Part shown: positions 51,101-61,095 of the stretch, piece by piece
How the letters are laid out: every line of letters begins with the position of its first letter
Position numbering within the stretch: the first letter of the stretch is position 1
NCBI GenBank assembly: GCA_004369045.1
Contig: ML213510.1
Location: forward strand, 1-64,000
Source of the DNA: Heliocybe sulcata
Taxonomy: Eukaryota > Basidiomycota > Agaricomycetes > Gloeophyllales > Gloeophyllaceae
DNA: 64,000 bases
Reading direction: 5' to 3'
The notes under the pieces: generated by a model
What the model saw: the letters and a program-made list of their open reading frames with translations, nothing else
What the model was told of the DNA's origin: nothing
The model's database searches: none
Made by a program: the position numbers and the translations under genes

Positions 51101-51580
51101 CAAGCGGGACCAGGAAGGGTCCTGACTACAAATGATGCCTGTGAGGGTGATGCTACGGGGGAAGGCCAACCTATCCGAGCATAAGCGGAACGCCAAATAC
51201 ATGTACCAGGAAAGATCTTACACGGGTCGCGCTCATGATGGATGAGCTGCGGGAGATTCTCAAGCACTACCATGCACTGCCGGAGGATGAAAAACAGCTG
51301 GTACTCCAGGAGAGATCAACAGAGAATGAGCAAGATGTTGCACGCCCCTGGTACTTCCACTTTCAGCATAATTCATGGAAATCCCAGTTCTACTGAGATA
51401 TTTGTACACAATCATATGCTATACATATCTCTAATATATATTTGTATATTCTCTGGGACTGTGTCGAGGCAGAACAACAGAATCCATGTGTTTTTGCAAC
51501 AAGGTCGAGTTGGGACGCACTTGCACCACAATTTGCTTACTAAGCGATTCACGTGACCATTAAGGATTGCCCAACCCCAA
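48101..51580 (+). mobile_element. TIR DNA transposon, copy 2, unnamed family, 3.5 kb
   Basis: Ends are TTGGGGTTGGACAA on the left and the inverted TTGGGGTTGGGCAA on the right, flanked on both sides by ATATA, a possible 5-base target duplication. On the plus strand it encodes a protein in pieces. About 49,299-49,610 gives EAREMAHAMADGGMSEEKVG and EGGLASKMQVALEVKA. The longest frame, 49,875-50,759, includes GCCMHKELNSVKGGNAAMIA, NKFNAANLP, FKHKDDKKGQQ, FPDTSNTRFQSHGG and LTELAILAIYG. It continues in another frame (50,778-51,125) with LDLGPLHQDV and HFSAEFAEAGAIAQM. So there is at least one frameshift near 50,760, and further stops downstream. I remember similar proteins from many mushrooms but know no named superfamily for them. 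Confidence 0.65.
49875..50759 (+). pseudogene. conserved transposase-like protein, central part
   Basis: 294 open codons inside the TIR element. Asp, Glu and His residues occur in strongly patterned blocks (HKDDKKGQQ, DTSNTRFQSH, VRDGK, NLEENIYRGL), as one would expect of a nuclease core, but I cannot assign a DDE triad with confidence. The copy-1 protein at 39.2-40.5 kb covers the later part of the same family. It could be a transposase or a cargo protein; being the main gene in both copies, transposase is the simpler reading. Confidence 0.55.
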
Positions 51581-52159
51581 ATATATCAAATGGTGCTTCC
51601 ATATCAAAGAGAAGCATGCAACAGTGATATATCAAAAGGAAGTGATGCAACAGTAATATATCAAAGATAGAAGCACATCACTGATGGAAGCTTGTAGAAG
51701 GTTTAGGCTAAACCCTAAAGATGTCATTGATGGGATCAGACACAGCCACTGTGCCACATCATGTGATGTCATGTGAATGTCATGTGTGTGTGACTTGTGA
51801 TTGTGGCATGGTGACATGTGGTGCAAAACTGTGACACTTATGCATGTATGACAGTGTGTCTGTTTATTAGAAGGGACTTAGAGTCATTTTCTTGTAGGCT
51901 CCCCCATACAATAGTGATGAATTAATAGACTAAGTACTTGCACCCCTACCCAACCAACACCTGTAGATTTTTGATTAGACCAGATACAAGCAGATATTAG
52001 GCCTTAGATTACAAGCCCATGAGGAGACTACTTCTCCTCAGGCCTTATATACTGCTTGAAATATAATACCAGAATATTCTATGATATTCCTCATCTGGGT
52101 TAAACAAGACCCATAACCAATTATCAGGATATTTCTAAGCAATTTCCAACAACACCCAC
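51581..52159. other. unassigned, short tandem ATATATCAAA units at left
   Basis: Between the TIR element and the split gypsy LTR. Near 51,580-51,665 the word ATATATCAAA or its close variants recurs several times at irregular spacing. The remainder, including TG/CA-rich sequence at about 51,740-51,840, is not recognised. Confidence 0.35.
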
Positions 52160-53766
52160 TGTAAGGGCTCCCCTTCAGCCACCTTTGCTTTCAGCCATTG
52201 TCACGTGACATCATGTGTCATGCTAATATGCCCTACATGTCTCTGAATGCTGAAAATGCATTTTCAAGCTGATTGCACAGATTTCCACGCTCTGTGCGAT
52301 AGTGAGCATATTCAAGGTGTCGCACTACGAGCGATATTCAAGTTTCTATAGATTTTTCTGTTATTTTCTGGCTTTTCTGGAGCTCCGATCCTGCCTGATA
52401 GACTCTCCAAATTGTTCCACACGCTATCGCTGGCCTCTCAATATGCAGCGATGCAGCGGTGCTGTGTCGCTGTCAGTGTTGGTACTGGCAGCACATCGTA
52501 GCAGTGTGGTGCAGCGATGCAGCAACGCTTCGGCAATGGCCAGCAGTCTTGTTCTAGGTCGTCTCAGTCATCTCGAGTCATTTCCGAGAGTGTGTGTGCC
52601 TTGCCAGCAGCCGTTCATCATCCGGCATTGCTTTTGATGTGACAAGCACACATTCCCACACTCGTGTCAGACAGCGGCTGCCTCCATATATGGACACTGC
52701 AGCTCCTGGAGCTTGTTTCGAGGTTCGGGGTTTGGTCTAGCCTGTCTTATTGTTTTGCATATAGCTATTGTTCCTATTGTTTAGCACAGGGACCTCGGAT
52801 ATTTGGTTTAGGCAGGTAGACTACTAGAGTAGCACCTCATGTACTCGTAATTCAGGTTTCCGAGGCTGCCAGAGTCCCCCAGAATTTGTATCTCGTCCTC
52901 CCTGCGCAATCCAGTGTTCCCCTCTCTTTCCTGCATCTCTGTCTGAGTCTCCTGTGTCTCTGTTGCTAATCCCGCTCATCGTTGCTAAACCTGCTAATCA
53001 TCGCTAAACTTGCTGCTTGTCGCTAAAGTGCTGGCAAGCCTCCCTCACTATCCTGCACTTCTCGGAATCATGACCGCTCCGCATCCCCAGTTGTCCCGAG
53101 CTATTGCCAGCTATTGGGTGCTGTTGCTACACCTGCCGCTGTCGCTTCATCATATTTTCCAACGTGTCGCTATTTCGTTCATCGTATGCTTTTGGTCCAT
53201 TTCTTTCAGGGCTTTTGCTGTCTGTGTTTCGCCAGACACCAGAGGTCTTTTTGCTTTGTTCCATTTTTAGAGTCTACATCTATTTTTAGCGTTTAGCGCA
53301 TTTCGCTTCTATAGCGTGCTCTGTCACTACCGGTCACTTTTGCTGCTTGTTCTATTTTTAGTGCTTCACTATGTCGCTCTTGTGGCTTGTGGTCTCGGTC
53401 CTATATTTCCCATTGACTCCCTCCGAACTACTATCATACCCTTCGATTCCTGGGGCCTCACAGCCGTGGCAGCACCAAGGGATTGGTGCTGGTGTGTGGT
53501 TGTTGTTGTTTGTTTAGGTCTTCCCCTTTCCGGGTTTTGTCGTGTGTTCGTGTTCATCAACGCGGTGCGGCCACTTTGTGTTTTGCACTTGTTGAAGGGC
53601 TCTTTAACATACTCCTCTTTGGAACTCCCTTCAACAACATGCAGGTAAGCCCTTAGATATCATTAGTGGATGTATCTAGTGCTTATGAGTGTATATATTT
53701 GCTTTGGAACTCCCTTCAACAATGTGCAGCCTTGCCAGCTCATTGGTTGTTAAGGTAGCCCTTACA
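52160..53766 (+). repeat. Ty3/gypsy solo LTR split by a 1.3-kb repeat
   Basis: Left part 52,160-52,223 and right part 53,562-53,766 together match the LTR at 40,517-40,783, with the same TGTAAGGGCT...AGCCCTTACA borders. No internal gypsy sequence adjoins, so it is a solo LTR. No clear target duplication flanks it. Confidence 0.8.
52224..53561 (+). repeat. 1.3-kb repeat, copy C, inserted in a gypsy LTR
   Basis: 1,338 bases from TAATATGCCCTACATG to GTGTTCGTGTTCATCAAC. It is the same family and direction as copy B. Its ends are fixed exactly by the uninterrupted LTR at 40.5 kb; only GC may be duplicated at the joint. It keeps many CpG sites that have become TG or CA in copies A and B. Confidence 0.8.
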
Positions 53767-54021
53767 TGTACTGTAGAAGCTTAGAATTAAGGCTTTCAGG
53801 CTATACCAAGAGAGCTCAGTCGAGTATGCAAATAATGACTCCATATTGGACTGTACCTATAACAAGAGGGCTAATCTACTGTCAGGTAAAGTACAGTACA
53901 ATAGATACACAAGTGCTTACCTCAGTCAAGTATGTGCATAATGAGTGAGGGAAGAGAATGGGAAGGGAAACCATCTGTATATACCTGTGCCATGTTGTCA
54001 CGTGTGTGAAGGTGTGCTCTT

Positions 54022-54092
54022 TATCAAGCTGGGAAGCCTGAGGCAAGCTCTATTAAGTTGAGGAATTACATGACTTACATGGCATGCAAAAA
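54022..54092 (-). repeat. partial inverted copia LTR
   Basis: Starts TATCAAGCTGGGAAGCCTG, the reverse complement of the copia LTR end, and includes the CTCTATTAAGTTG and GCATGCAAAA blocks. It is a shortened LTR piece lying directly against the 5' LTR in opposite direction. Confidence 0.7.
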
Positions 54093-54093
54093 C

Positions 54094-54682
54094 TATCGGC
54101 ATTTGTGCCTACGAGGTTAGCAACACTCAAGACTAGTGCAAAACAAAATGCGCTCTTGCCCGGGATTGAACCTGCAGCCTCCAGGCTGCAGGTAGGTGCT
54201 CTTACCACTACACCATTTAGTCATTGCTTACCGCTTTGACTTGGACCTCTTAGCTATTCTTTCTTCCTCACTTTCCTATTTCGTCTATACAGTTCCAAGC
54301 CACTTCCCACGCCCTGCAAAGAGCGAAAACGGCGCTGAGTCAAGCTCTCTTCTTCATCCAACTTAATAGAGCTTGACTCAGGTATGTCTTTTGCATGTCA
54401 TGTAATTATCCAACTTAATAGAGCTTGACTCACTTCAGGAAAATGTTAGCACAAAATGACTTGGTTTATTTTATCTTATTGTCTTAGCCGGTCTTAAATC
54501 CGCCTTAGAGACGTTTTAAGGCCTATTTTAAGCGTTTAAGCGCTTGACTTGCCTTATTTTTTCCGGGAAAATCGGAGTTAAGACCGAAAAAGACGTCGCT
54601 AAGGAGAAAACTCAATTTAGCATTTTCCTGATGCAGGCTTCCCTGTGCGCTGTTTGAGACCTCCAGGCTTCCCAGCTTGATA
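54094..54682 (+). repeat. 5' LTR of the copia element
   Basis: Runs from TATCGGCATTTGTGCC to CAGGCTTCCCAGCTTGATA. Without the roughly 200-base MITE inside it, its length is about 388 bases, matching the 386-base inverted LTR at 59,804-60,189. It holds two near copies of CCAACTTAATAGAGCTTGAC and a tRNA-like module. Confidence 0.8.
54433..54633 (+). repeat. MITE inserted in the copia 5' LTR
   Basis: About 200 bases with inverted ends CTTCAGGAAAATGTTAGC and CATCAGGAAAATGCTAAAT. The LTR text on both sides joins as GACTCA|GGCTTCCC in the uninterrupted LTR copy, so the borders are known to within two bases; CA may be the duplicated target. No coding capacity. A second copy starts at 13,973. Confidence 0.8.
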
Positions 54683-54696
54683 GGTTATGAGCCCAA
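54683..54696 (+). other. primer-binding site, complementary to initiator tRNA-Met anticodon arm
   Basis: GGTTATGAGCCCAA directly follows the LTR. GGTTATGAGCCC is the complement of the GGGCTCATAACC anticodon-arm sequence of eukaryotic initiator tRNA-Met, the internal half-tRNA primer known from Drosophila copia and relatives. Confidence 0.75.
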
Positions 54697-57600
54697 CGCT
54701 TTAGGACTCTCAAATGGCACTTTTAGCCCGTCATCTGCGCTCTAGAGGTACATCCAACCTCATCATGACCCATCCATCCTCCATCCATCTCCAATTCGAC
54801 TTTTCACACCTTCTACTGGTCCATCCAGACTGCAGAACGTCGAATTCGGTCTCCTATCGCTGCTCTACGCTTTTTCGCTGCGCGATTTCGCCTAGGAACG
54901 CTTCTGGACGCCCCAGGACCGCTTTCTGAGCTTCTACTCTTCTGCTTTCGCTCCAACTCGTCTTTCTGAGCTCTTAGCACTCCCTACTGCATTCCACACT
55001 CATCCTATACTCCTATCGCTTCCATCGACGCCCCATCGTTCTCCATCGCCCTACGTCGTTCTGTCGTCATGTCTACCACGAAGCGAACATTCCCTGACCT
55101 CGGGGAGCGCAACTACGGCGCCTGGGCTGACAACATGGAGGCCTTCCTGAAGACTCTCGACTTCTGGGATGTCACCAGCGACCCCAGCGCTGCGCCGTTG
55201 CCCGCTGACACGACCAACGTCACCCCGGAGGAGCGTAAGGAGATTAGGGACTGGGAGAAGCGCAAGGCGCAGGCGGCGGGGCATATATAATTGGCGATTG
55301 AGGACGCGCAGAAGGTGCATGTAAAGGAGGTGAAGGACAAGCCGGACCTGATGTGGCAGCGGTTGCGGGACGTGCACGTCCAACAGAAGCCAGGTGCGCA
55401 CTTCAACGCCTATGACTCGCTCCTCAGCCTCCGCAAGGAGGAAGGGGAGACCCTCGTCGCTCTCGATGCTCGCGGGGACAAGGCGCTGCAGGATATCAAG
55501 GCCCTGCGCCCTGCTACCCTCACCATCGACCAACTCGACGACAATCTCACTGCCATGGCCCTCATCCGGGCTCTCCCTTCCGAGTACAACAGCTTCGTCT
55601 CCTCCCTGCTCCTCCTCAACTCCCTCGACCGCACCAAGCTTCACGCTGCGTTCCAGAACGAGGAGTCCCAGTGCACCACCCGCAACGTCGACACCACGCT
55701 CGCTATGCGCGCTGTTGCCGCCGCTGGCCCCAGCACCTCTTCAGGCATACGCTGCACGTTCTGCGACTACGAGGGGCATCTGGAGGCCAATTGCAAGTTC
55801 AAGGAGAATGCAGCCAAGGTGCAGAAGGTCAAGACGGCTGAGCGTCGCCAGGATCGCCGTGGGGGCAAGAGGAAGACTCAAGGCGCGAACGAGGTGTCTG
55901 AGGACGTTGGCGAGTCTGCTAACGTCGCCGAGTATGCTGGCAAAGCAAGTGTCGCCCTCTCTACTGCTGAGCGCTCCTCCTGGCTCTCATCCCCGGCAGC
56001 GGCTAACTGGAACACGGATACAGGTGCTACTTCACACATGACGCCTCACCGTCACTGATTCATCTCCTACTCGCCCCACATCGTCCCAGTCCGTCTCGCC
56101 AATCATTCGATCATCTACTCTGCTGGGATGGGGTCTGTGATGTTCGAGCCGGTCATTAGAGGGTCAAAGGCGGCAGCTGTACTACTACACGATGTCCTTC
56201 ATGTTCCTCAGCTTGGGTCCAATCTATTATCTGTTTACCATCTCACCAAGGCCAAAGGCTATTGCTGCGAGATCCAGGGCGCGTCTGCCGCGTTCTACCT
56301 CAACGACAAGCTGGTCTTCACTGCATCTGTCAACGATCACAACACCGGGTACTTGGATGGCCGTACTCTGGTTGGCGCATCGCACGACGCTTCACTAGCG
56401 GACGCTGCACCACTCGACTTAACGCTTTGGCACCGTCATTTATCTCATGTGAACTACGACTACGTCCAGCGTATGAAAGATAAGCAGCTTGTCCAAGGCC
56501 TCACCATCCGCTCCTCTGCCGCTCCAGACCCCATCTGCGAACCATGCATTGCGACGTCCCACAGCACGCCACACGCCCTTCCTCTCCACTCGACCTTGTT
56601 GTCTCTGATCTCAAAGGTCCACTGCCTGTTGCATCATACGAAGGTTTCCGCTACTGGATCACCTTCATCGACGCTCATACGCGCTACTGGACTGTTGCGT
56701 TCCTGCGGGAGAAGAGCGACGCCTTTGCTGCCTTCAAGGTCTTCAAGGCGCAGGTTGAAAACGAGCTAGGAGCGAAGATAAAGTGCACTATGGATGATAA
56801 GGGTGGCGAGTATGTGGGACGCGAGTGGGAGGAGTTCTGCCGCAAGGAGGGAATTGTGCGCAAACACACTGAGACGGACGAGCCGTATCAGAACGGTATT
56901 GCGGAGCGCGCTAACCAGACGATTCAGGCTGCCGTGACTGCGATGCTCTTCGAGGCGAAGCTCCCGGCTTCCTTCTGGTCTGTTGCCGTGCGCTGCTTCG
57001 TACACGTCCAGAACCGTGTTCCTTGTGCAACGCTCTCTGGTGCTATTCCCTACTCGCTCTGGAAGAAAGGCAAGAAGCCGGACGTGTCCTATCTTCGTGT
57101 CTTCGGCTCTCTGGCCTACGTCCTCATACGCAAGAAGCAGTGCAAAGCGCTTCAACCCCACACGCGCAAGTGCATCTTCGTTGGGTATGCTGCTGGTACA
57201 CGTGCTTGGGTATTCTGGGATGCTGCGGAGCGCAAGTTCTTCAACAGTTCCAACGCTGTCTTCGACGAGCGCTGCTTCCCTGGCAACCACCGGAACATTA
57301 GCCCGTTCGGTGAGCCTGTTGAGTCAGTGGATGTACCCGATCCGGGGGGAGATAACGAGCTCCCTGTGGATGTACCGGATCAGGGGGGAGATGACGACGA
57401 CGACGACGATGCTCCGTTACCTCCACCTAGACCTCGCACTCCTTCGCCGGCACCTGCTCAGGCTCCTGCACCCCCACAAATCGATCCGGCACCATCGCCA
57501 CCTCCCGCAAGATGCTCGACACGCTCTACACGTCAGCGCGGCTCTTTGAACGAGAGCATGCTCCAACGCCGCAATGCAGCTCCTCCTGGTACCAGAGTCT

Positions 57601-59485
57601 CTCCTGCTGTGCCGGATGCTCGTATCAAGTCTGAATCACCGTCTCCGGATCCCCTCGCACTCCCAGCACCTCCTCCCGCTTCAGTCAAAGAGTTCTTGCC
57701 TCCAGACGATTCCGTGCATGAGGATGAGCTCAACATCAGACCTGAGGATGACGGCGATGCCAACTCAGCAGCTGCGATGTCTGCGGCACTGGACTACCTT
57801 CTGGACGGCCAAACTGTCGAGTACTGGTCTTTAGACGAGGCGCTGAACTTTGCTTTTGAGTCTGCTGTCCAGAACGCTTGTGAGGGCCGGGAACATGCTG
57901 GAGAGCCGCGTACGTTCCATGAAGCGATGCAGCGTCCGGAGGAAGAGCGCCAGCAGTGGTTGAAGGCCGCACAAGACGAGATCCAGTCTCTAGTCGAGAA
58001 TGGGACATTTGAGCTCATCGAGTGCCCTCCTGGCCGCAAGGCTATTGGCAGCCGCTGGGTGTTTCGTGTTAAGCGCAACGCGGATGGATCCATCGAGCGC
58101 TACAAGGGGCGACTGGTCGCGAAGGGCTTCTCACAGCGTCCTGGCTTTGACTACAACGAGACGTTTGCTCCTACGCCCAAATGGGTCTCGCTGTGCACTA
58201 CGTTGGCACTGGCTGCTCTGGAGGACTTGGAGATTGAGAGCATCGATATCTCGACCGCGTATCTGAATGGTATGCTGGAGGAGGACGTCTACATGAAGCA
58301 GCCGGAGGGTTTTGAGGAGAAAGGACCAGAGTGGGTTTGGAAGCTCCATAAGTTGCTGTACGGACTGAAGCAGGCTGGGCGTCGCTGGCACGAGAAGCTG
58401 AACGAGGTCTTGACTGCAAAGCTGGGCTTCACTCGACTCACCTGCGAGCACAGTGTCTGGGTCTATCGCAAGGACGACACGCGTATCATTGTTCCTGTCT
58501 TTGTCGACGATATGACCATTGCCGCTAAGTCTAAAGCCGCCATCCAGCAGGTCAAGGATGATCTCCGGCAACACTTCAAGCTGCGCGACCTTGGTCCAAC
58601 CTCTTGGCTTCTAGGCATCGAGATTACCCGTGACCGCTCTGTGCGCTCCCTTTCCATCTCCCAGCGCCAGTACATCCTCGACGTCCTACAGCGCTTCAAC
58701 ATGGCTGACTGCGACTCGGTGTCAACGCCTATGGACCCTGGTCTCAAGTTGAGCATGTCCATGGCTCCTCAGACCAAGGCCGATGTCAAGGAGATGCACT
58801 CTGTGCCTTACATCAATGCTGTTGGTGCCCTTGCCTACCTATCTGTTGCTATGCGTCCAGACATTGCTTACACTGTTGGAGTTTTGGCTCGCTTCAGCAA
58901 GAACCCTGGCAAGAGTCACTGGAAGGCGGTGAAGCACCTCTTTCACTATCTGAAGGGAACTGTCGACTGCAAGCTTACTTATGCTCCCTCATTGTTGACT
59001 GCCCTCTTCACTACTCTCACGGATGCTGACCATGCTGGCAACCCGGACAACGGTCGCTCTACTAGCGGCTGTGTTGTCAAGATGGGCACTGGCGCTATCT
59101 CCTGGTCTAGCTGACTTCAGTCGATCATGATGCTGTCCACCACTGAGGCTGAGTACGTTGCCGCCGTCTCTGCTGCTCAGGAGATACTCTGGCTGCGCAG
59201 TTTCCTCATGGAACTCAGCTACCCCACTTCCGGTCCATCTATGCTCCACATCGATAACCAATCGGCGCTACAAGTCACCAAGAACCCAGAACACCATGAT
59301 GCATGAAGCACTTGGACTTGCGGTTCCACCAGCTGCGCGACAAGGTTGCGCGTGGGTGGATTGCGCTGGCACATCTTAGGATGGATGTGATGCCGGCAGA
59401 TGTGATGAGGAAGGGGCTGGTGAAAGTGAAGGTGGAAGCAATGGTTAGGTTGCTTGAGCTGGGTGTCTGATAGAGGCGCTGTGTC

Positions 59486-59506
59486 AGGGGGGGGTGGGGG
59501 GGGGGG
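59486..59506 (+). other. polypurine tract
   Basis: A run of G broken by one T directly before the 3' LTR start TGTTGGCATT. Position and composition fit the second-strand primer site. Confidence 0.75.
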
Positions 59507-59800
59507 TGTTGGCATTCATGCCTACAAGGTCAGCAACACTCAAGACTAGTGCAAAACAAAATATGCTCTTGCCTGGGATTGAACCTGCAGCCTCCAGGCT
59601 GCAGGTAGGTGCTCTTACCACTACACCATTTAGTCATTGCTTACCTCTTTGACTTGGACCTCTTAGCTACTCTTTCTTTCTCACTTTCCTATTTCATCTA
59701 TACAGTTCCAAGCCACTTCCCACACTCTGCAAAGAGCAAAAACAGCACTGAGTCAAGCTCTCTTCCTCATCCAACTTAATAGAGCTCGACTCAGGTATGT
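59507..59800 (+). repeat. 3' LTR of the copia element, truncated
   Basis: Aligns with the first ~294 bases of the 5' LTR. It stops after CTCAGGTATGT, where an inverted LTR copy begins. Differences from the 5' LTR are mostly CpG to TG or CA. Confidence 0.75.
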
Positions 59801-59803
59801 TTT

Positions 59804-60189
59804 TATCAAGCTGGGAAGCCTGGAGGTCTCAAACAGTGCACAGGGAAGCCTGAGTCAAGCTCTATTAAGTTGGATAATTACATGACATGCAAAAGACATA
59901 CCTGAGTCAAGGTCTATTAAGTTGGATGAAGAAGAGAGCTTGACTCAGCGCCGTTTTCGCTCTTTGCAGAGCGTGGGAAGTGGCTTGGAACTGTACAGAC
60001 AAAATAGGAAAGTGAGAAAGAAAGAATAGCTAAGAGGTCCAAGTCAAAGAGGTAAGCAATGACTAAATGGTGTAGTGGTAAGAGCACCTACCTGCAGCCT
60101 GGAGGCTGCAGGTTCAATCCTGGGCAAGAGCGCATTTTGTTTTGCACTAGTCTTGAGTGTTGCTAACCTCGTAGGCACAAATGCCGATA
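59804..60189 (-). repeat. complete inverted copia LTR (solo)
   Basis: In reverse complement it runs from TATCGGCATTTGTGCC to AGCTTGATA, 386 bases, without the MITE found in the 5' LTR. It abuts the shortened 3' LTR tail-to-tail. Confidence 0.8.
60063..60150 (+). other. tRNA-like (Pol III promoter-like) module in the LTR
   Basis: Contains an A-box match TGGTGTAGTGG and, 43 bases on, a B-box match GGTTCAATCC. Between them lies a perfect hairpin CCTGCAGCC/TGGA/GGCTGCAGG. The acceptor and T stems pair poorly, so it is not a working tRNA. The same module occurs in reverse in the LTRs near 54.1-54.2 and 59.5-59.6 kb. Confidence 0.55.
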
Positions 60190-60729
60190 GAAACACAGCA
60201 GAGAGTGGAGTTGACCTCTGGTATTGATACATCTGATGCTTGATCTGCACTAGCTCGAGTAGAGGTGCTGCCATATGTTTCTAGGCAGTGTTCCAGAGGA
60301 GATCAGTAGTACTTAGCCTACTGTCAGAGATATTGTTTCCACCATCAGACATTCATTTTAATCTGTCAGACCATGGATCTGGGTAGAAACCAAATATATG
60401 AGAAGGGTCCCTAAAGCATCGCACAAATTAAATACATACTACCATACAGAGCTTCCTTTTTCTGCAATCCTGGATGGTTCAATGAGCTGGATGGCAACAC
60501 TCAAGATTATAGACATACTGTACCATAATTGGATGGTTGGTGTATGAGCATTCCCTGCTCAATAATGCTTGGTCTTGCCCACGTGATTATGAATCCTTTG
60601 GTGTTTTTACTTCCTGAGATGTGCCACCCATGTTGCTGTGCTTGAAACACCTCTTGGATCATGTCAGCAGCACCCAAGGCTGCTGATGCAGGCAGGAACA
60701 GTGCAAAGAATGCTACAGGGTGAGCCATT
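60190..60729. other. unassigned sequence
   Basis: About 540 bases after the inverted LTR with no recognised gene or repeat. Confidence 0.35.
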
Positions 60730-61095
60730 ATCCTGAAGATAACCAGCCTTGGAGAGAAGCTTGAATCTATTGCAGAGAGCATCAAGGATTTGCAGAAGGA
60801 TTCTAAGCACCTGCAGACACTGCAGATGAAGTTTGCAGACATGGAGAGCAGGCTGAAAACCCTCAAAGAAGAGAACAAAGCCCTTAAAGATTCTGTCAAG
60901 GCATCTAAGGCATGTATCAAGACTCTTGAAGGCGAGTTGATGGAGCATATCAATGAGTGCAAGACAGTAGCAGCAGAGGAAGTATCTAATAGAGGACAAG
61001 CAGGCCAGGAGAATCCAGACTACCAGAAGCACCTTGAGCAGGCTAAACAAAGTACCCTGACTATGGCAGATCCAAACCTAAATTTGAGTCTTTGA
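60730..61095 (+). CDS. coiled-coil protein fragment, unknown
   Basis: The frame reads EKLESIAESIKDLQKDSKHL, ESRLKTLKEENKALKDSVKA and IKTLEGELMEHINECKT, with regular heptads over some 75 residues, and ends NLNLSL at 61,095. No ATG opens the frame at a sensible place. About 220 bases on, another frame (61,222-61,450, with a stop) reads IAIQRIYLCFKWDLLDSELY, possibly from the same old protein. Given the surroundings, a mobile-element ORF1-type protein is possible. Function is not known. Confidence 0.3.
   Translation: MLKITSLGEKLESIAESIKDLQKDSKHLQTLQMKFADMESRLKTLKEENKALKDSVKASKACIKTLEGELMEHINECKTVAAEEVSNRGQAGQENPDYQKHLEQAKQSTLTMADPNLNLSL

Larger units (their letters stand above)
54094..59800 (+). 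mobile_element. Ty1/copia retrotransposon, nearly full-length (fossil)
   Basis: Parts in order: 5' LTR 54,094-54,682; primer-binding site 54,683-54,696; gag from 55,069 with zinc knuckle CTFCDYEGHLEANC; protease with DTGATSH; GAG-pre-integrase (HRHLSH...CEPC); integrase core (DLVVSDLKG; TDEPYQNGIAERAN); RVT_2 reverse transcriptase (DISTAYLNGMLEEDVYMKQP; VPVFVDDMT); RNase H (LTDADHAGNPDNGRSTSGC); purine tract 59,486-59,506; 3' LTR from 59,507. The pol-integrase-RT order identifies copia. It is broken, with a small number of breaks, but the coding parts keep their CpG sites, so it looks fairly young. The 3' LTR is shortened. Confidence 0.9.

Noticed and set aside
54110-54260. True tRNA gene in the copia LTR region
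   Set aside because: A and B boxes fit, but the T and acceptor stems are too poor and the module is repeated inside every LTR; called a tRNA-like module instead.
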